From a virus, in IMG/VR virus record IMGVR_UViG_3300025312_000344, positions 1-49,499 of that record: a stretch of DNA of 49,499 nucleotides, one strand, 5' to 3'. The position numbers and the translations under genes are program-made. The notes under the pieces were generated by a model. That model saw only the letters and a program-made list of their open reading frames with translations. It made no database searches and had not been told where the DNA came from. Of this stretch, positions 5,843-14,927 are shown piece by piece (within the stretch, counting starts at the first letter, position 1; the number at the start of each line of letters is the position of its first letter).

Positions 5843-6196
5843 ATGGGCCGCACGATCTACACCGGCATCACCACCCGCTACCGGGGAACCCGCTTCCTCG
5901 GATTCAACGTGTACGTCTCGTGGCGGGGCAAGAGCCGGGCTACCAGCATCGGCTGCCTAGATGAGGACTGCGTCGACCGGGCGCTGGTGATCCGCGAGCG
6001 CTTCTGGCGAGAACTCGGCAAGCCGGCCACGGAGCGGAATATCCGGGCCGGCTACGGCCGACCCTACGTGCGCGACGGCATCGTGGTGGTCTCGATCGGC
6101 GACCACTACCGGAAGTTCAGCATCCGCAAGCACGGCCGGCGCGAGGCTATGCGTCTGGCCAAGGAGGCGAAGGCAAGATGGCTCAGCGGGGAATGA
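5843..6196 (+). CDS. Possible AP2-like DNA-binding protein
   Basis: 117 residues from ATG 5843; ATG 5816 would add nine residues. Two similar modules are visible: strands with GITTRYRG and FNVYVSWRGKSRATSIG followed by a helix, then IVVVSIGDHYRKFSIRKHG followed by a helix ending the protein. Three strands plus a helix resembles AP2-type domains found in phage homing-endonuclease accessories, but I am not certain. No nuclease motif is present. Confidence 0.45.
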   Translation: MGRTIYTGITTRYRGTRFLGFNVYVSWRGKSRATSIGCLDEDCVDRALVIRERFWRELGKPATERNIRAGYGRPYVRDGIVVVSIGDHYRKFSIRKHGRREAMRLAKEAKARWLSGE

Positions 6197-6399
6197 GGCG
6201 TTTCGTGGTCCTACGGAACGAAGATCCCGGCGGCGTCTCAGGCACGGGGCAAGTAGCCGAGGGCGTCGAATTCAGCGATGGCACCTGCGTGCTGCGGTGG
6301 ACCACCGTTCAGAAGTCGACCGCCTTCTACGACAGCGCCGAGGCCTGCGAGGCCATCCACGGCCACAGCGGAATGACGAGGTTCGAATGGATCGACTAG
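6193..6399 (+). CDS. Conserved small phage protein
   Basis: 68 residues from ATG 6193 (ATGA overlap); an ATG at 6178 is the alternative. The order RRFVVLRNEDPGGVSGTG, VAEGVEFSDGT, LRW, then FYDSAEAC and IHGHSGMTRFEW matches a small, well-conserved family seen in phages and actinobacterial genomes, of unknown function. Probably a compact beta-rich domain. Confidence 0.6.
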   Translation: MRRFVVLRNEDPGGVSGTGQVAEGVEFSDGTCVLRWTTVQKSTAFYDSAEACEAIHGHSGMTRFEWID

Positions 6400-6959
6400 A
6401 CGCCCCCGAAGGGCATCCTGACCGGAACGTCCGGCTTCCCGTCGGCGGCGTCTTGCCGGCCGCGGGGGCTGGGGGAATGCCGGGAGCACCCCCAGCCCCC
6501 ATCACGCTCGAGGAACTCGAGCAACTGCACCGGGCCGCCTCCCCGGCCCCCTGGCACGCCTGCCGGGACGGCGAGTGCAAGTGCAAGCAATTGTGGACGG
6601 CCGACCATCCCGTCGCCGTCATCGAGGCTGGCGAGTGGGGCGACGAGTACCCGGCTCTGCGGATGTTGGACGTCGAGGGCACCCTGCATGGCACACAGAC
6701 GGTCGTGGAGGCCTACACCGAGCGTATCCCCTATGGCGAGATCAGCGAGGATCTGGCCAAGGCGAATATCCTGCTGATGGAGCGGCTCCGCAACGCGACC
6801 GAGGCGCTTCTGACGCTGGCCCGGACCGCCCAGAAGGTCGCCTACATCATCCGGCCGGGCCGGCATAGCCTATCGATGAGGATCGACGAGAACACCACCG
6901 ACGAGGAGAAGGACCAGATCCTGCAGTTCCTCGCCGCAGCGGAGGCGGCCCCGAAATGA
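6387..6959 (+). CDS. Ea22-like phage protein
   Basis: 190 residues. The N-terminal 45 residues are Pro/Gly-rich. Then comes the pattern seen in Ea22-like early phage proteins: a helix LEELEQLHRAASPAPW, a Cys segment (CRDGECKCKQLW), and a helix in which AKANILLMERLRNATEALL is typical. Function unknown in the family. It overlaps both neighbours, by 13 and 4 bases. Confidence 0.5.
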   Translation: MDRLDAPEGHPDRNVRLPVGGVLPAAGAGGMPGAPPAPITLEELEQLHRAASPAPWHACRDGECKCKQLWTADHPVAVIEAGEWGDEYPALRMLDVEGTLHGTQTVVEAYTERIPYGEISEDLAKANILLMERLRNATEALLTLARTAQKVAYIIRPGRHSLSMRIDENTTDEEKDQILQFLAAAEAAPK

Positions 6960-7348
6960 AGCCAATTACTATCGCACTTCTCGTAACGGTAGAGATAGTC
7001 CTCGTCGCCGTCGCTGGATACCTAGTCGGCGTCGAGAATGGCATAAACGTCACGATCGCCGCCTACAATGACCAGTGCGATGCCCGCGTGCAGACGGCCA
7101 TCGACGAGACGGCCCGTCAGGGAGTGGAAGTCGGCGCACAGATGGGGATGGAGGAGGCCGGGAAGTACTGGTTGCCTCAACTGCAGGCTTGCCTTCTCGA
7201 GACGAATAGTGTCCACGCGGCCATTGCGCGGTTAATCTACGAGGAGGAGTGGGACGACGCGGTTGCCTATGATCTCCTGTGGTGCATCATGGGTGACGCC
7301 CATCCACTGGAGGACTGTCGGGCGATGCTCGCCGAGGCCCGCCAGTGA
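6956..7348 (+). CDS. N-terminally anchored membrane protein
   Basis: 130 residues. Residues 4-25 form one hydrophobic helix (signal anchor or uncleaved signal), followed by a hydrophilic, mostly helical domain with four Cys. ATGA and GTGA overlaps on either side. The soluble part is probably exposed outside the membrane. No family recognised. Confidence 0.55.
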   Translation: MKPITIALLVTVEIVLVAVAGYLVGVENGINVTIAAYNDQCDARVQTAIDETARQGVEVGAQMGMEEAGKYWLPQLQACLLETNSVHAAIARLIYEEEWDDAVAYDLLWCIMGDAHPLEDCRAMLAEARQ

Positions 7349-8664
7349 CCGACCAGCAGGGGATCTGGATCGAGTACATGGACATCCGGGCACTCGTGCC
7401 CGATCCCGACAACCCGAAGGACCATGACGTCGGCGCCATCGACGAGTCCGTCAACGTGTTCGGCTTCGTCAACCCCATGGGGATCAACGAGGAGTCGGGC
7501 CTGGTCATCTTCGGGCATGGCCGGCTGAAGGACTTGCTGGGCAAGCAGGACCGAGGCGAACGCCCACCCGGCAATGTGCGGCTGGAGGATGGCCGATGGC
7601 TGGCGCCGGTGGTGCGCGGCGTCCACCTCGACGCCGAGAAGGCGAAAGCCTACGTCATCGCCGACAACCAACTGACATTCCTCGGCGGCTGGAATGAGCC
7701 GAAACTGCTGGCGAACCTGATCGAGTTGGCTGGGCCGGCCAAGATCGGCATCGGCCTGCGGGGCACGGGCTTCGCCCCAGACGACATCGACCGGCTTGAG
7801 CGCCTGCTCAACCCAAGCGATCACGACGACCCGATCCCCCACGTGGACCTAGCGGCCAAGTTGCAGAGCAAGTGGGGTACGGTGGTCGGGCAACTCTGGC
7901 GGGTTCCCTCCAAGGCCGTGGCCGGCGTCGAGCACCGCATCTTCTGCGGCGACTGCACCGTGCCCGAGCACATCGACGCTCTGATGGGCGACCGGACCGC
8001 CGCGCTGGTCGTCACCGACCCGCCCTATGGGATCGACCACATTAGGCACCGCAGCGGCAAGCGGACCCGGCCGCAGGAAGGCGATGAGGACTCGGAGCGG
8101 GAGCATTACCCGGCGATCGGTGGCGACGCCCTGACCGGGAAGGAGTTCGAAGAATTCATGACCGGCGCCTTCCGCAACGTGGTGCGGCATGTGGCCGACG
8201 ATGCGGCCTGGTACGTCTGGCACGCCGCCGACAACCGCGAAGCCGTCGCCCGGGCGATGGCTACCGTCGGCGTCCAGGTCCATCAGGAGATCGTGTGGAA
8301 GAAGGACAACTTCTACATGGGCCGCCAGGATTACCACTGGCAGCACGAGACCGCCCTGTACGGCTGGCGGGGCAAGCACAACTTCTACGGCGCCCGCAAT
8401 CAGTCGACCGTCTGGGAGATCCGCCGGGATAAGAAGATGATGCACCCCACCATCAAGCCGGTGGCTCTCTATATGATCCCGATGCGGAACAACACCCACC
8501 ACGGCGAGATCGTGCTCGACCCCTTCGGCGGCTCGGGGCCGGTGGTGCTGGGCGCTGAGCGGACTGGCCGGCTCGGCTACGCGCTCGAACTCTCGCCGGG
8601 CTACGTGGCGGTGATCCTCCAGCGGTGCCGGGACATGGGGCTGGAGCCTCTGCTAGATGGCTGA
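7345..8664 (+). CDS. ParB-fused DNA adenine/N4 methyltransferase
   Basis: 439 residues from a GTG (GTGA overlap). Residues 1-115 are a ParB/sulfiredoxin-like domain with NPKDH, GFVNPMGI and GHGR (57-60). Residues about 170-435 are an N6-adenine/N4-cytosine methyltransferase of beta architecture: DPPY (225-228) precedes the SAM-binding FGGSG (394-398), with MHPTIKP before it. Such fusions are frequent in phages and probably methylate phage DNA against restriction. The recognition sequence cannot be read from the protein. Confidence 0.9.
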   Translation: MTDQQGIWIEYMDIRALVPDPDNPKDHDVGAIDESVNVFGFVNPMGINEESGLVIFGHGRLKDLLGKQDRGERPPGNVRLEDGRWLAPVVRGVHLDAEKAKAYVIADNQLTFLGGWNEPKLLANLIELAGPAKIGIGLRGTGFAPDDIDRLERLLNPSDHDDPIPHVDLAAKLQSKWGTVVGQLWRVPSKAVAGVEHRIFCGDCTVPEHIDALMGDRTAALVVTDPPYGIDHIRHRSGKRTRPQEGDEDSEREHYPAIGGDALTGKEFEEFMTGAFRNVVRHVADDAAWYVWHAADNREAVARAMATVGVQVHQEIVWKKDNFYMGRQDYHWQHETALYGWRGKHNFYGARNQSTVWEIRRDKKMMHPTIKPVALYMIPMRNNTHHGEIVLDPFGGSGPVVLGAERTGRLGYALELSPGYVAVILQRCRDMGLEPLLDG

Positions 8665-8824
8665 CGCTCGGATCGATATCGACATGAGCAAGCCCTGCCC
8701 CCGGTGTGGCAAGATGGGGGCGGCCAACGGCGGTCCGTGCCTGAAGTGCATCCTGAAGGCACTCGACTCTGGCGAGATCCGTCCCGGCGGCCGCCGCCGC
8801 AAGAGATCCCGTAATGCCCAATGA
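8657..8824 (+). CDS. 55-aa zinc-ribbon protein
   Basis: 55 residues. CPRC (14-17) and CLKC (28-31) form a likely zinc knuckle, followed by a strongly basic end (GGRRRKRSR). It overlaps the methyltransferase gene by eight bases and the next small gene by eleven. It may bind nucleic acid, perhaps with the methyltransferase; that link is inference. Confidence 0.55.
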   Translation: MADARIDIDMSKPCPRCGKMGAANGGPCLKCILKALDSGEIRPGGRRRKRSRNAQ

Positions 8825-8912
8825 CATCGAGAGTCAGGGGTGCAACTGCTGTGGCTGCCTGACTGTGCTGGCGGTCATCGCAGTCTGTGTCCTTATGCTC
8901 GTGATAATCTAG
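8814..8912 (+). CDS. 32-aa Cys-rich single-span membrane protein
   Basis: 32 residues: a short polar start, a CNCCGC cluster just before one hydrophobic helix of about 19 residues, then stop. The stop overlaps the AGGAGG Shine-Dalgarno of the next gene. The Cys cluster at the membrane boundary could be lipidated or bind metal. It is short, but the close fit between neighbours supports it. Confidence 0.45.
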   Translation: MPNDIESQGCNCCGCLTVLAVIAVCVLMLVII

Positions 8913-8920
8913 GAGGCCCA

Positions 8921-9475
8921 ATGGAGAATTGGACCCACGCCCGGGCTGTTGCTTTTCAATCCTACGCCCAGCGGACCATCACCGCACTCGGGACCGTCGA
9001 TGCCGGAGCGGTGGCCGAGGCCGCATGGCACATGCACCGGGAGCAGCGCATGGGCGCGCACGTGTTCGTCATCGGCAATGGCGGCTCCTTCTCGACGGCC
9101 GAGCACATCGCCGCGGATCTCTCGAGATCGGGCGGGGTGAAGGGCGTCCGGGGGCCGGGCTACCTCGACTGGATCACCGGCCAGGCCAACGACTTCGGCT
9201 ACGAGAGCATCTTCCAGGCGTACCTCATGATGTGCGCCACGCCAGGCGACGTGTTGATCGCATTGTCCGTCAGCAAGCAGAGTCCCAACATCATCTTGGC
9301 CTGCCAGTATTGGCAGGAGCGCGGCGACGTCATCGGGTTGTGGGGGAGGCGATGGCCACAGGGGGCCGACAAGTTTGCCGACGTCAGTATATTTGTCGAC
9401 GACGACGACCCCAAGGTGGTAGAGACATGCCATCTGGCCATCGGCCAGGCTTGGGCCGACATGGTGAGCGCGTGA
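8921..9475 (+). CDS. gmhA: GmhA-like SIS-domain sugar phosphate isomerase
   Basis: 184 residues, close to the usual GmhA length (about 190). GNGGSFSTAEHIAADL (from residue 52) is the sugar-phosphate-binding loop and helix of GmhA, which converts sedoheptulose 7-phosphate to D-glycero-D-manno-heptose 7-phosphate; LIALSVSKQSPNI matches the second SIS phosphate-binding strand-turn. AGGAGG is five bases upstream of the ATG. It precedes the terminase genes, while an HddA-like kinase for the product lies at 23409. Another SIS-domain isomerase is possible. Confidence 0.8.
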   Translation: MENWTHARAVAFQSYAQRTITALGTVDAGAVAEAAWHMHREQRMGAHVFVIGNGGSFSTAEHIAADLSRSGGVKGVRGPGYLDWITGQANDFGYESIFQAYLMMCATPGDVLIALSVSKQSPNIILACQYWQERGDVIGLWGRRWPQGADKFADVSIFVDDDDPKVVETCHLAIGQAWADMVSA

Positions 9476-10359
9476 GCGACCGCCCCGACGAAGTCCTTGC
9501 CCGGCACCCCAACGCCCTGCAGCGCGTGACCATCGCGCAGGGCTTCTACGCTGAGCGGCTCCGGCCCACAGCCGACCGCACAGTGAAGTTCGTCTGGTAT
9601 CGGGAGGACTCCGGCGTCCCAGTCTGCTCGGCGAAGTCCCGGCGCTGCCGCAAGTGCGACCACTACTATCCCCTCGAGGAGAAGAAACTCACCGAGTGCC
9701 CGGAGTGCGGCGATCCGCGCTTCTGCCGGACGGGCGTAATCAAGCCCGGCGACCGCTGTCGGATGCACGGGGGCGGGGCAAACAAACTCGTCGGCTCGGC
9801 CAACCCGTCATTCAAGCACGGCAAGTACTCCCGCTACATGCCGGCCCGGCTGGCCGCCAAGTATCTCGAGTCCGCACGGGACCCCGAACTCCTCGCCAAT
9901 CGCCAGGAGATAGCGGTGCTCGATGCCCGGCTGGCCGAACTGCTGGGGCGGGTCGACACCGGGGAATCTAGCCGGCTGTTCTCGCAGGCCAGGGAAGCAT
10001 TCACGGGGTTTCGCAACGCGTTGGATCGCTCCGACAAGGAGACCATGCAGATCCACCTGCAGACGCTCGATGCGACGTTGGGGCGTGCGGTGGGTGACTA
10101 TGCGGCCTGGGACGATATCCGCCAGAGCCTTGAGACCCGCCGCAAACTCGTCGAGACCGAGATGCGTCGGCTGGAGAAGATGCAGCACTTCCACACGGCC
10201 GAGGAATTGCAGAGCCTGCTGACTGCCATCGCCCACATCGCCAAGCGCGTCATCTCAGACCCAAAGGTGCTGAATGAGTTCACCCTCGCCATTCTGGAAC
10301 TCGGTCAGCGAGACCCTAGCCGATCTCCTGCGGCCGACGTACTACCGCGAGGCGCGTGA
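9472..10359 (+). CDS. Putative terminase small subunit
   Basis: 295 residues from GTG (GTGA overlap). Two Cys pairs (CRKC, CPEC) form a zinc ribbon around residues 60-82. Then comes CRMHGGGANKLVG...FKHGKYSRY, the HGG/HGxYS motif typical of small-terminase-like proteins encoded directly before TerL in many phages. The rest is helical, possibly oligomerising. The assignment rests on the motif plus position; it would recognise phage DNA and load it onto the large subunit. Confidence 0.65.
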   Translation: MSDRPDEVLARHPNALQRVTIAQGFYAERLRPTADRTVKFVWYREDSGVPVCSAKSRRCRKCDHYYPLEEKKLTECPECGDPRFCRTGVIKPGDRCRMHGGGANKLVGSANPSFKHGKYSRYMPARLAAKYLESARDPELLANRQEIAVLDARLAELLGRVDTGESSRLFSQAREAFTGFRNALDRSDKETMQIHLQTLDATLGRAVGDYAAWDDIRQSLETRRKLVETEMRRLEKMQHFHTAEELQSLLTAIAHIAKRVISDPKVLNEFTLAILELGQRDPSRSPAADVLPRGA

Positions 10360-11719
10360 CTGGCCAGACGTCAGTCACTACTACAACGCTGAGCGCCATC
10401 GATTCTACAAGCCCCACAACCGGGACGAGGCCATAGCGCTTGTCGACATCATCCACAGGTACATCCTAGCCAAGGGCGGCGAGGGCGGCGGCAAGTCCGT
10501 GTTCGGCATCATCAAGGACCTAGAGCGGTTCCGCCGGGGCTGTCACGGGATCGTCGTCAGTCCAGACTTCGAACACTTCAAGCGGTCCCTATGGCCGGAA
10601 TTCCGCCGCTGGTGCCCGTGGGACATGGTCCATCCGAAGCACCGCTACCGCCAGGCACCGGAGTGGGAGCCGACCAAGCCCTTCATGTTGCTCTTTGTCA
10701 CGGGGGCCGTCGGCTACTTCGGCGGCATCGATAAGGAGATGGGCTGGGAAGGCCCGAACGTGAACTTCGCTCACTTCGACGAAGCCCGCCGCAAGGATAC
10801 CCCGCTGGCCCTGAAAGTGTTGGATGGCCGCGTCCGCATCCCCGGCCCGTTGGGCGACCCGCCGCAGATGTGGCTCACCACCACGCCCCGCAAGCATTGG
10901 CTCTTTGACTACTTCGGGCCACGCGCCCCAGGTGGCCAGACCGACACCTATGCTGCGTTCAAGAGGGACTCGCTCGTTTTTACCCTCATCACCAAAGAGA
11001 ACGAGGACAACTTGGAGCAGGACTACGCTGCCAAGCGGCGCCAGTCGCTGACGGAACAGGAGGCCCGGGTGCTCCTCGAGGCGCTATGGGAGGATCTCGA
11101 GGACACCTCGCACTTCCTGCCTTCGATGCTTCTCTGGGACCTTTGCCAGACGACCATCCCCCCACTCGACGCCTACACGCCGATCGTGGTGAGCCTAGAC
11201 GGGGCCGTTACCTACGACAACTTCGGCATCACGGCCGTGAGCCGCCATTGGGAAGAGGCCAGGCACGCGACCGACGTCGCCTTTCGCTTCGTCGAGGCCT
11301 GGACGGCTGACCAAGGCCCGATCAACTTCATGGGCACGGAGGACTATCCTGGCCCTGAGCGCCGCCTGCGCTGGCTCATCAACAACTTCAATGTCGTGCA
11401 GGTCTGCTTCGATCCAGCCCAACTGCACGACATGGCGCAGCGGCTCGGCGTGCCGGGCGACGGGCTGGCGTGGTTTTCCGAGTTCAGCCAGGCGGCGGAG
11501 CGGCTGGTGGCCGACAAGCGCCTGCTGGATCTGATCATCCAGCGCCGGGCGCAGCACGACGGGAATCCGAGCCTGCGGCAGCACATCGAGAATGCCGACA
11601 AGAAAGAGGACCCCGAGACCCGGCGGCTACGGATCGTCAAGCGGCACGAGGCATTGAAGATCGACTTGGCCGTGTCGGGCTCGATGGCTGCCCATCGCTG
11701 TCTGGAATTGAATCTGTAG
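10274..11719 (+). CDS. terL: Terminase large subunit
   Basis: 481 residues. ATPase domain: Walker A KGGEGGGKS (67-75), Walker B/catalytic FDE (168-170) and coupling motif TTTPRK (202-207). Nuclease domain: VVSLDGAVTYDNFG with Asp 309 as the first metal ligand, and an FDPAQ segment. It cuts and pumps DNA into proheads with the upstream small subunit and the portal. The ATG overlaps the upstream gene by 86 bases and no better start is seen. Confidence 0.9.
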   Translation: MSSPSPFWNSVSETLADLLRPTYYREARDWPDVSHYYNAERHRFYKPHNRDEAIALVDIIHRYILAKGGEGGGKSVFGIIKDLERFRRGCHGIVVSPDFEHFKRSLWPEFRRWCPWDMVHPKHRYRQAPEWEPTKPFMLLFVTGAVGYFGGIDKEMGWEGPNVNFAHFDEARRKDTPLALKVLDGRVRIPGPLGDPPQMWLTTTPRKHWLFDYFGPRAPGGQTDTYAAFKRDSLVFTLITKENEDNLEQDYAAKRRQSLTEQEARVLLEALWEDLEDTSHFLPSMLLWDLCQTTIPPLDAYTPIVVSLDGAVTYDNFGITAVSRHWEEARHATDVAFRFVEAWTADQGPINFMGTEDYPGPERRLRWLINNFNVVQVCFDPAQLHDMAQRLGVPGDGLAWFSEFSQAAERLVADKRLLDLIIQRRAQHDGNPSLRQHIENADKKEDPETRRLRIVKRHEALKIDLAVSGSMAAHRCLELNL

Positions 11720-11736
11720 CCCACAGGGGCTATACT
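11708..11736 (+). promoter_or_regulatory. Candidate sigma70-type promoter
   Basis: TTGAAT (11708-11713), a 17-nt spacer and TATACT (11731-11736), at the end of terL and before the gene at 11751. The predicted start near 11743 falls inside the Shine-Dalgarno (GGGAG 11741-11745), so transcripts would be nearly leaderless for that gene but would serve the portal gene normally. Confidence 0.4.
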
Positions 11737-11750
11737 CACCGGGAGAATCG

Positions 11751-12206
11751 ATGAAGCGACACAACCGCATGCCCCTCGCGCCCACCGCCGGCGGGCGCCG
11801 GCGCGAGGCCCAAGCCCTGATCGTCGAACGTCCGGGGCCGTCGGCCGAGATCGTCTGCCCCTTCTGTTTCCCCCGGCACCCCTTGGTGGTGGGCCAGCCG
11901 GCGAAGTGCGGCACGGTCCTCGAACTGAAGGCGGTGCAGCGGCTCTATACTGGAGTGGCGTGCGGAAAGTGCGGAAAGACCAACGGGACGCTGGTCAAGC
12001 GCGGCGACAACTACCAGCACGCGCAGGACTGCATGCCCGGCAAACTCCTACTCGCCGAAGATCCGGTGCCGAGCCGATGGGCGGCGATCGTCTATCGCAT
12101 GCCTCCGCGCCTGAAGGTATGGATCGAGAACAGGCGGGGTAGCCAGGTGGCGACCCGGCTGCAGGGCCAGGATGGCAAGGTGGTGTACTCGTGGCTCCAA
12201 GCCTAG
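11751..12206 (+). CDS. Zinc-ribbon protein between terminase and portal
   Basis: 151 residues: basic N-terminus, CPFCF...C and CGKC forming a likely four-Cys zinc site (residues 36-82), then a beta-rich end. GGGAG lies five bases before ATG. Position suggests a packaging accessory or HNH-less remnant, but no catalytic motif is seen and the family is not recognised. Confidence 0.6.
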   Translation: MKRHNRMPLAPTAGGRRREAQALIVERPGPSAEIVCPFCFPRHPLVVGQPAKCGTVLELKAVQRLYTGVACGKCGKTNGTLVKRGDNYQHAQDCMPGKLLLAEDPVPSRWAAIVYRMPPRLKVWIENRRGSQVATRLQGQDGKVVYSWLQA

Positions 12207-12215
12207 GAGGGTCGC

Positions 12216-13901
12216 ATGCCAGATAATCCGCCCGCAGCCATCACGCCCGAGACTATGCTCGAGTCGGTGCGGGCCACTGTCCAGACCATCCCCGAGGCCT
12301 CGCAGGCGACGCAGCCCACCGATAGCATCATCATGTACATCGCCTCCGTGGCCGATTCCCTCCCGCCGTGGGGGACTCAGACCCAGCGCCGGGACAAGAT
12401 GCTCCGGGAGTTCTTCATCCGGGAGCCGTTCCTCGCCGGTGCCGTCGGTTCCGTCTGTGCTTCGCACGCCTCCTATCGATGGGAAATCGAGAGCGAGGAC
12501 GACGAACTGAAGAAGGTCGTCACGGCCATGCTCGAGACGGCCCACTTTGGCGAAGGTTGGACGTCGTTCGCCAGCATGGTGACCATAGACTACTTGACGC
12601 AGGACCGCGGGGCCTACGTCGAGATCATCCGAGATGGCGCATCGCCGTCCGCACCTGTGCTCGGCATTGCGGTGCTCGAGGCGTTGCGATGCACCCCCAC
12701 CGGCAACCCCAGGACGCCGGTCGTGTACGAGGATGAGCACGGCGGCCGCCACCTCCTGAACTACTACGACGTCGCCCGCCTAATAGAGATGCCGTCCAGC
12801 ATCTCTACCATGCGCGGCATGCAGTACTCCGCCGTCAGCCGGGTTCTCGCCGCCTCCCAGATCATGCGGGACATCATCATCTACCGGGGCGAGAAGGTCG
12901 GCGGCCGGTTCCAGCGCGTGCTACACATCGTGGGCGGGCCGGCCAAGCAGGACATCAGGCGGGCGCTACAGATGGGCGACGAGGATGCCGACAACCAAGG
13001 GCTGGTCCGCTTCCAACTGCCGACCATCCTAGCCTCGCTCGATCCTTCGAAGCCCGTGAGCCACGTCGAGATCCCGCTGGCCAGCCTGCCCGACAACTTC
13101 GACCTCGAAGATGAGATGAAGTGGTACATCACCACCATCGCCGCCTGCTTCGGGCGGGACTACCAGGACTTCGCCCCTCTGCCCGGCGGCAACCTCGGAT
13201 CCTCGGGGCAGTCCGAAGTGATGGCGGCCAAGACGAAGGGGAAAGGCCCCCGGCTGTTCATGTCTAGCGTGGAATATGCTATGAACTTCCGGGGCATCGT
13301 GCCGACGCCCCTAGCGAAGTTCAACTTTCGGGAGATGGACCTCGAGGATGAGGGGAACCACGAAAAGATCCGGCGCCTGCGGGCTGAAACTCGAGCATCC
13401 ATGATCAAGTCGGGCGAGATCACGCCCGAGGTGGCCCGGCTGATGGCCATCAAGGACGGGGACTATGACAAGGATTTGCTCCCCGTGATCGAGAAGAGCG
13501 AGGAGGAGGCCCGGGTGCGAGCAGAGGAGAACCTGCGGCTAAACGCCGAGGTGAACGCCGAGACACGGCAGACGCCCGGTGGCCGGACGTCCCAGGCCAA
13601 CGTCCCCAAGCCGACCCGGAGCATCGGGGCGGCCAAGAAGGACATGTTGGCCCCGGACTTCCGGGCCGACCTGCAGGCTATGCTGCCACTGGCGGCCATC
13701 GTCCACTCGCTCAGGACGAACCAGCGCTCGGAGGCCCTAGCGCCAGTGCTCGAGAAGATGCTGGCTGGGCAGGTTGGCACGTCACAGGCCGTGACTGGCC
13801 TGCTGGTGGAGGTCGGAGCGCTCATCAAGACGCTCAAGGAGGCTCCGCCCCCGCAGGTGATCATCCAGCCGTCTATAATCCCGCCAGCCAAGGAGAAGTG
13901 A
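12216..13901 (+). CDS. Portal protein
   Basis: 561 residues, in the usual range. It follows TerL by one gene and starts after AGGAGG. The middle has features of portal proteins: a stem-wing core with REFFIREPFLAGAV, GEGWTSFASMVTID, an SSQIMRDIIIYR-like helix, and a SSGQSE segment after the PLPGG loop. The C-terminal 130 residues are helical and charged. It forms the dodecameric DNA channel at the capsid vertex. Assignment rests on size, order and overall pattern. Confidence 0.8.
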   Translation: MPDNPPAAITPETMLESVRATVQTIPEASQATQPTDSIIMYIASVADSLPPWGTQTQRRDKMLREFFIREPFLAGAVGSVCASHASYRWEIESEDDELKKVVTAMLETAHFGEGWTSFASMVTIDYLTQDRGAYVEIIRDGASPSAPVLGIAVLEALRCTPTGNPRTPVVYEDEHGGRHLLNYYDVARLIEMPSSISTMRGMQYSAVSRVLAASQIMRDIIIYRGEKVGGRFQRVLHIVGGPAKQDIRRALQMGDEDADNQGLVRFQLPTILASLDPSKPVSHVEIPLASLPDNFDLEDEMKWYITTIAACFGRDYQDFAPLPGGNLGSSGQSEVMAAKTKGKGPRLFMSSVEYAMNFRGIVPTPLAKFNFREMDLEDEGNHEKIRRLRAETRASMIKSGEITPEVARLMAIKDGDYDKDLLPVIEKSEEEARVRAEENLRLNAEVNAETRQTPGGRTSQANVPKPTRSIGAAKKDMLAPDFRADLQAMLPLAAIVHSLRTNQRSEALAPVLEKMLAGQVGTSQAVTGLLVEVGALIKTLKEAPPPQVIIQPSIIPPAKEK

Positions 13902-13963
13902 CCGTGCCCGTGCAGACAGTGAACCTAGAAATCGCCCGTTGAAAGGCAAGGAGGAATAGCCCC

Positions 13964-14398
13964 ATGAACATGCATCGTGTCTACGAACGCCCGGAAGGCC
14001 GGCGGGAAGGCAAGGTCCTGCTCGGTGTAGAGGTCCTCGATACGGGGACGCGCGCGGAGCAGCAGTTCAGCCCGGATCTCGTCGCCAAGGCCATCGAGCA
14101 GGGATGGATGACGCTGGAGGCCGACGTGCTGACCCTGAAGGCATATCAGCAGGAGGACCTGCACTACAAGGTCCTGCGCCTTCCTGGCCGCTACTGCCTG
14201 CACTGCAAGGCAGCCCTGCCCGGCGTCCGAGAGGACTACTCGGGCGTGGCGGCCCGAGAGCATGTGGCCCTCGAGCACCCCGGCAAGCCATCCCCCAGCA
14301 AGGAATGGCACACCGGCTACGAGGTTGTGAACGCGTTCGAGTGCGTGCTCGACGCCAAGCAGCACGCGAAGTTCAAGGCGGGAGGTCGCCGTGGCTAA
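13964..14398 (+). CDS. Hypothetical head-module protein with zinc-like motif
   Basis: 144 residues after a strong AAGGAGG Shine-Dalgarno. The middle has CLHCK and a downstream H-x4-EH, possibly one zinc site (C2H2-like). It lies between portal and a small structural protein; no catalytic motif. Possibly a head accessory or assembly factor. Confidence 0.55.
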   Translation: MNMHRVYERPEGRREGKVLLGVEVLDTGTRAEQQFSPDLVAKAIEQGWMTLEADVLTLKAYQQEDLHYKVLRLPGRYCLHCKAALPGVREDYSGVAAREHVALEHPGKPSPSKEWHTGYEVVNAFECVLDAKQHAKFKAGGRRG

Positions 14399-14867
14399 CT
14401 TCGTTTTCAACACCAGCAAGGGCCGTGCGGCGGAGTTCTACAACCGCGTCGACACCAACGACCCGGCGGCCGCCGAATTGGTCGTCATGCTCTTGGCTTC
14501 CACCGGCATCGAGACGGATGCTGTCCTACGGGACAAGGATACATTTGCCGACGTTGTGTCGGGCACGACCAACGAAGCCACGAACACGGGCTACGCCAAG
14601 AAGGTCCTAACCGATGTTGAACTGGCCGCCTTCGCGCCGGACGATGGGGCCGACGTCGTCAACCTCGACATCCCAGATCAGACATGGGTCGCCGTGGCCA
14701 ACGATGGCACCGGCGCCATCGGTGATCTGGACATCGGCTATGACCCGGTCGGCTCCCAGACCATGGCCGACATCATCCCGATGACCCAGCACGATTTCGT
14801 GGTGACCCCGGATGGCTCGGACATCACGGCGCAGATCGCCGCGGCGGGCTTCTTCCAGGCGGCATAG
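14391..14867 (+). CDS. Conserved phage structural protein
   Basis: 158 residues from GTG. The pattern MANFVFNTSKGRAAEFYN...NDPAAAELV, then LDIPDQTW and DFVVTPDGSDI, matches a family of small virion proteins common in head modules of siphophages. Beta-rich; probably a head minor or decoration-type protein, exact role not known. Confidence 0.65.
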   Translation: MANFVFNTSKGRAAEFYNRVDTNDPAAAELVVMLLASTGIETDAVLRDKDTFADVVSGTTNEATNTGYAKKVLTDVELAAFAPDDGADVVNLDIPDQTWVAVANDGTGAIGDLDIGYDPVGSQTMADIIPMTQHDFVVTPDGSDITAQIAAAGFFQAA

Positions 14868-14927
14868 CCGACGGCCGGGGCGCGGCAACGGAGGCGAAGT
14901 CCGACAGTTTCAGGCCAGGAGAACTAA

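Noticed and set aside
13874-13942. TATAAT at 13874 and a 12-codon frame at 13904-13942
   Set aside because: No -35 element at 16-18 bases, and the hexamer lies inside the portal C-terminus; the mini-frame is too short to support.
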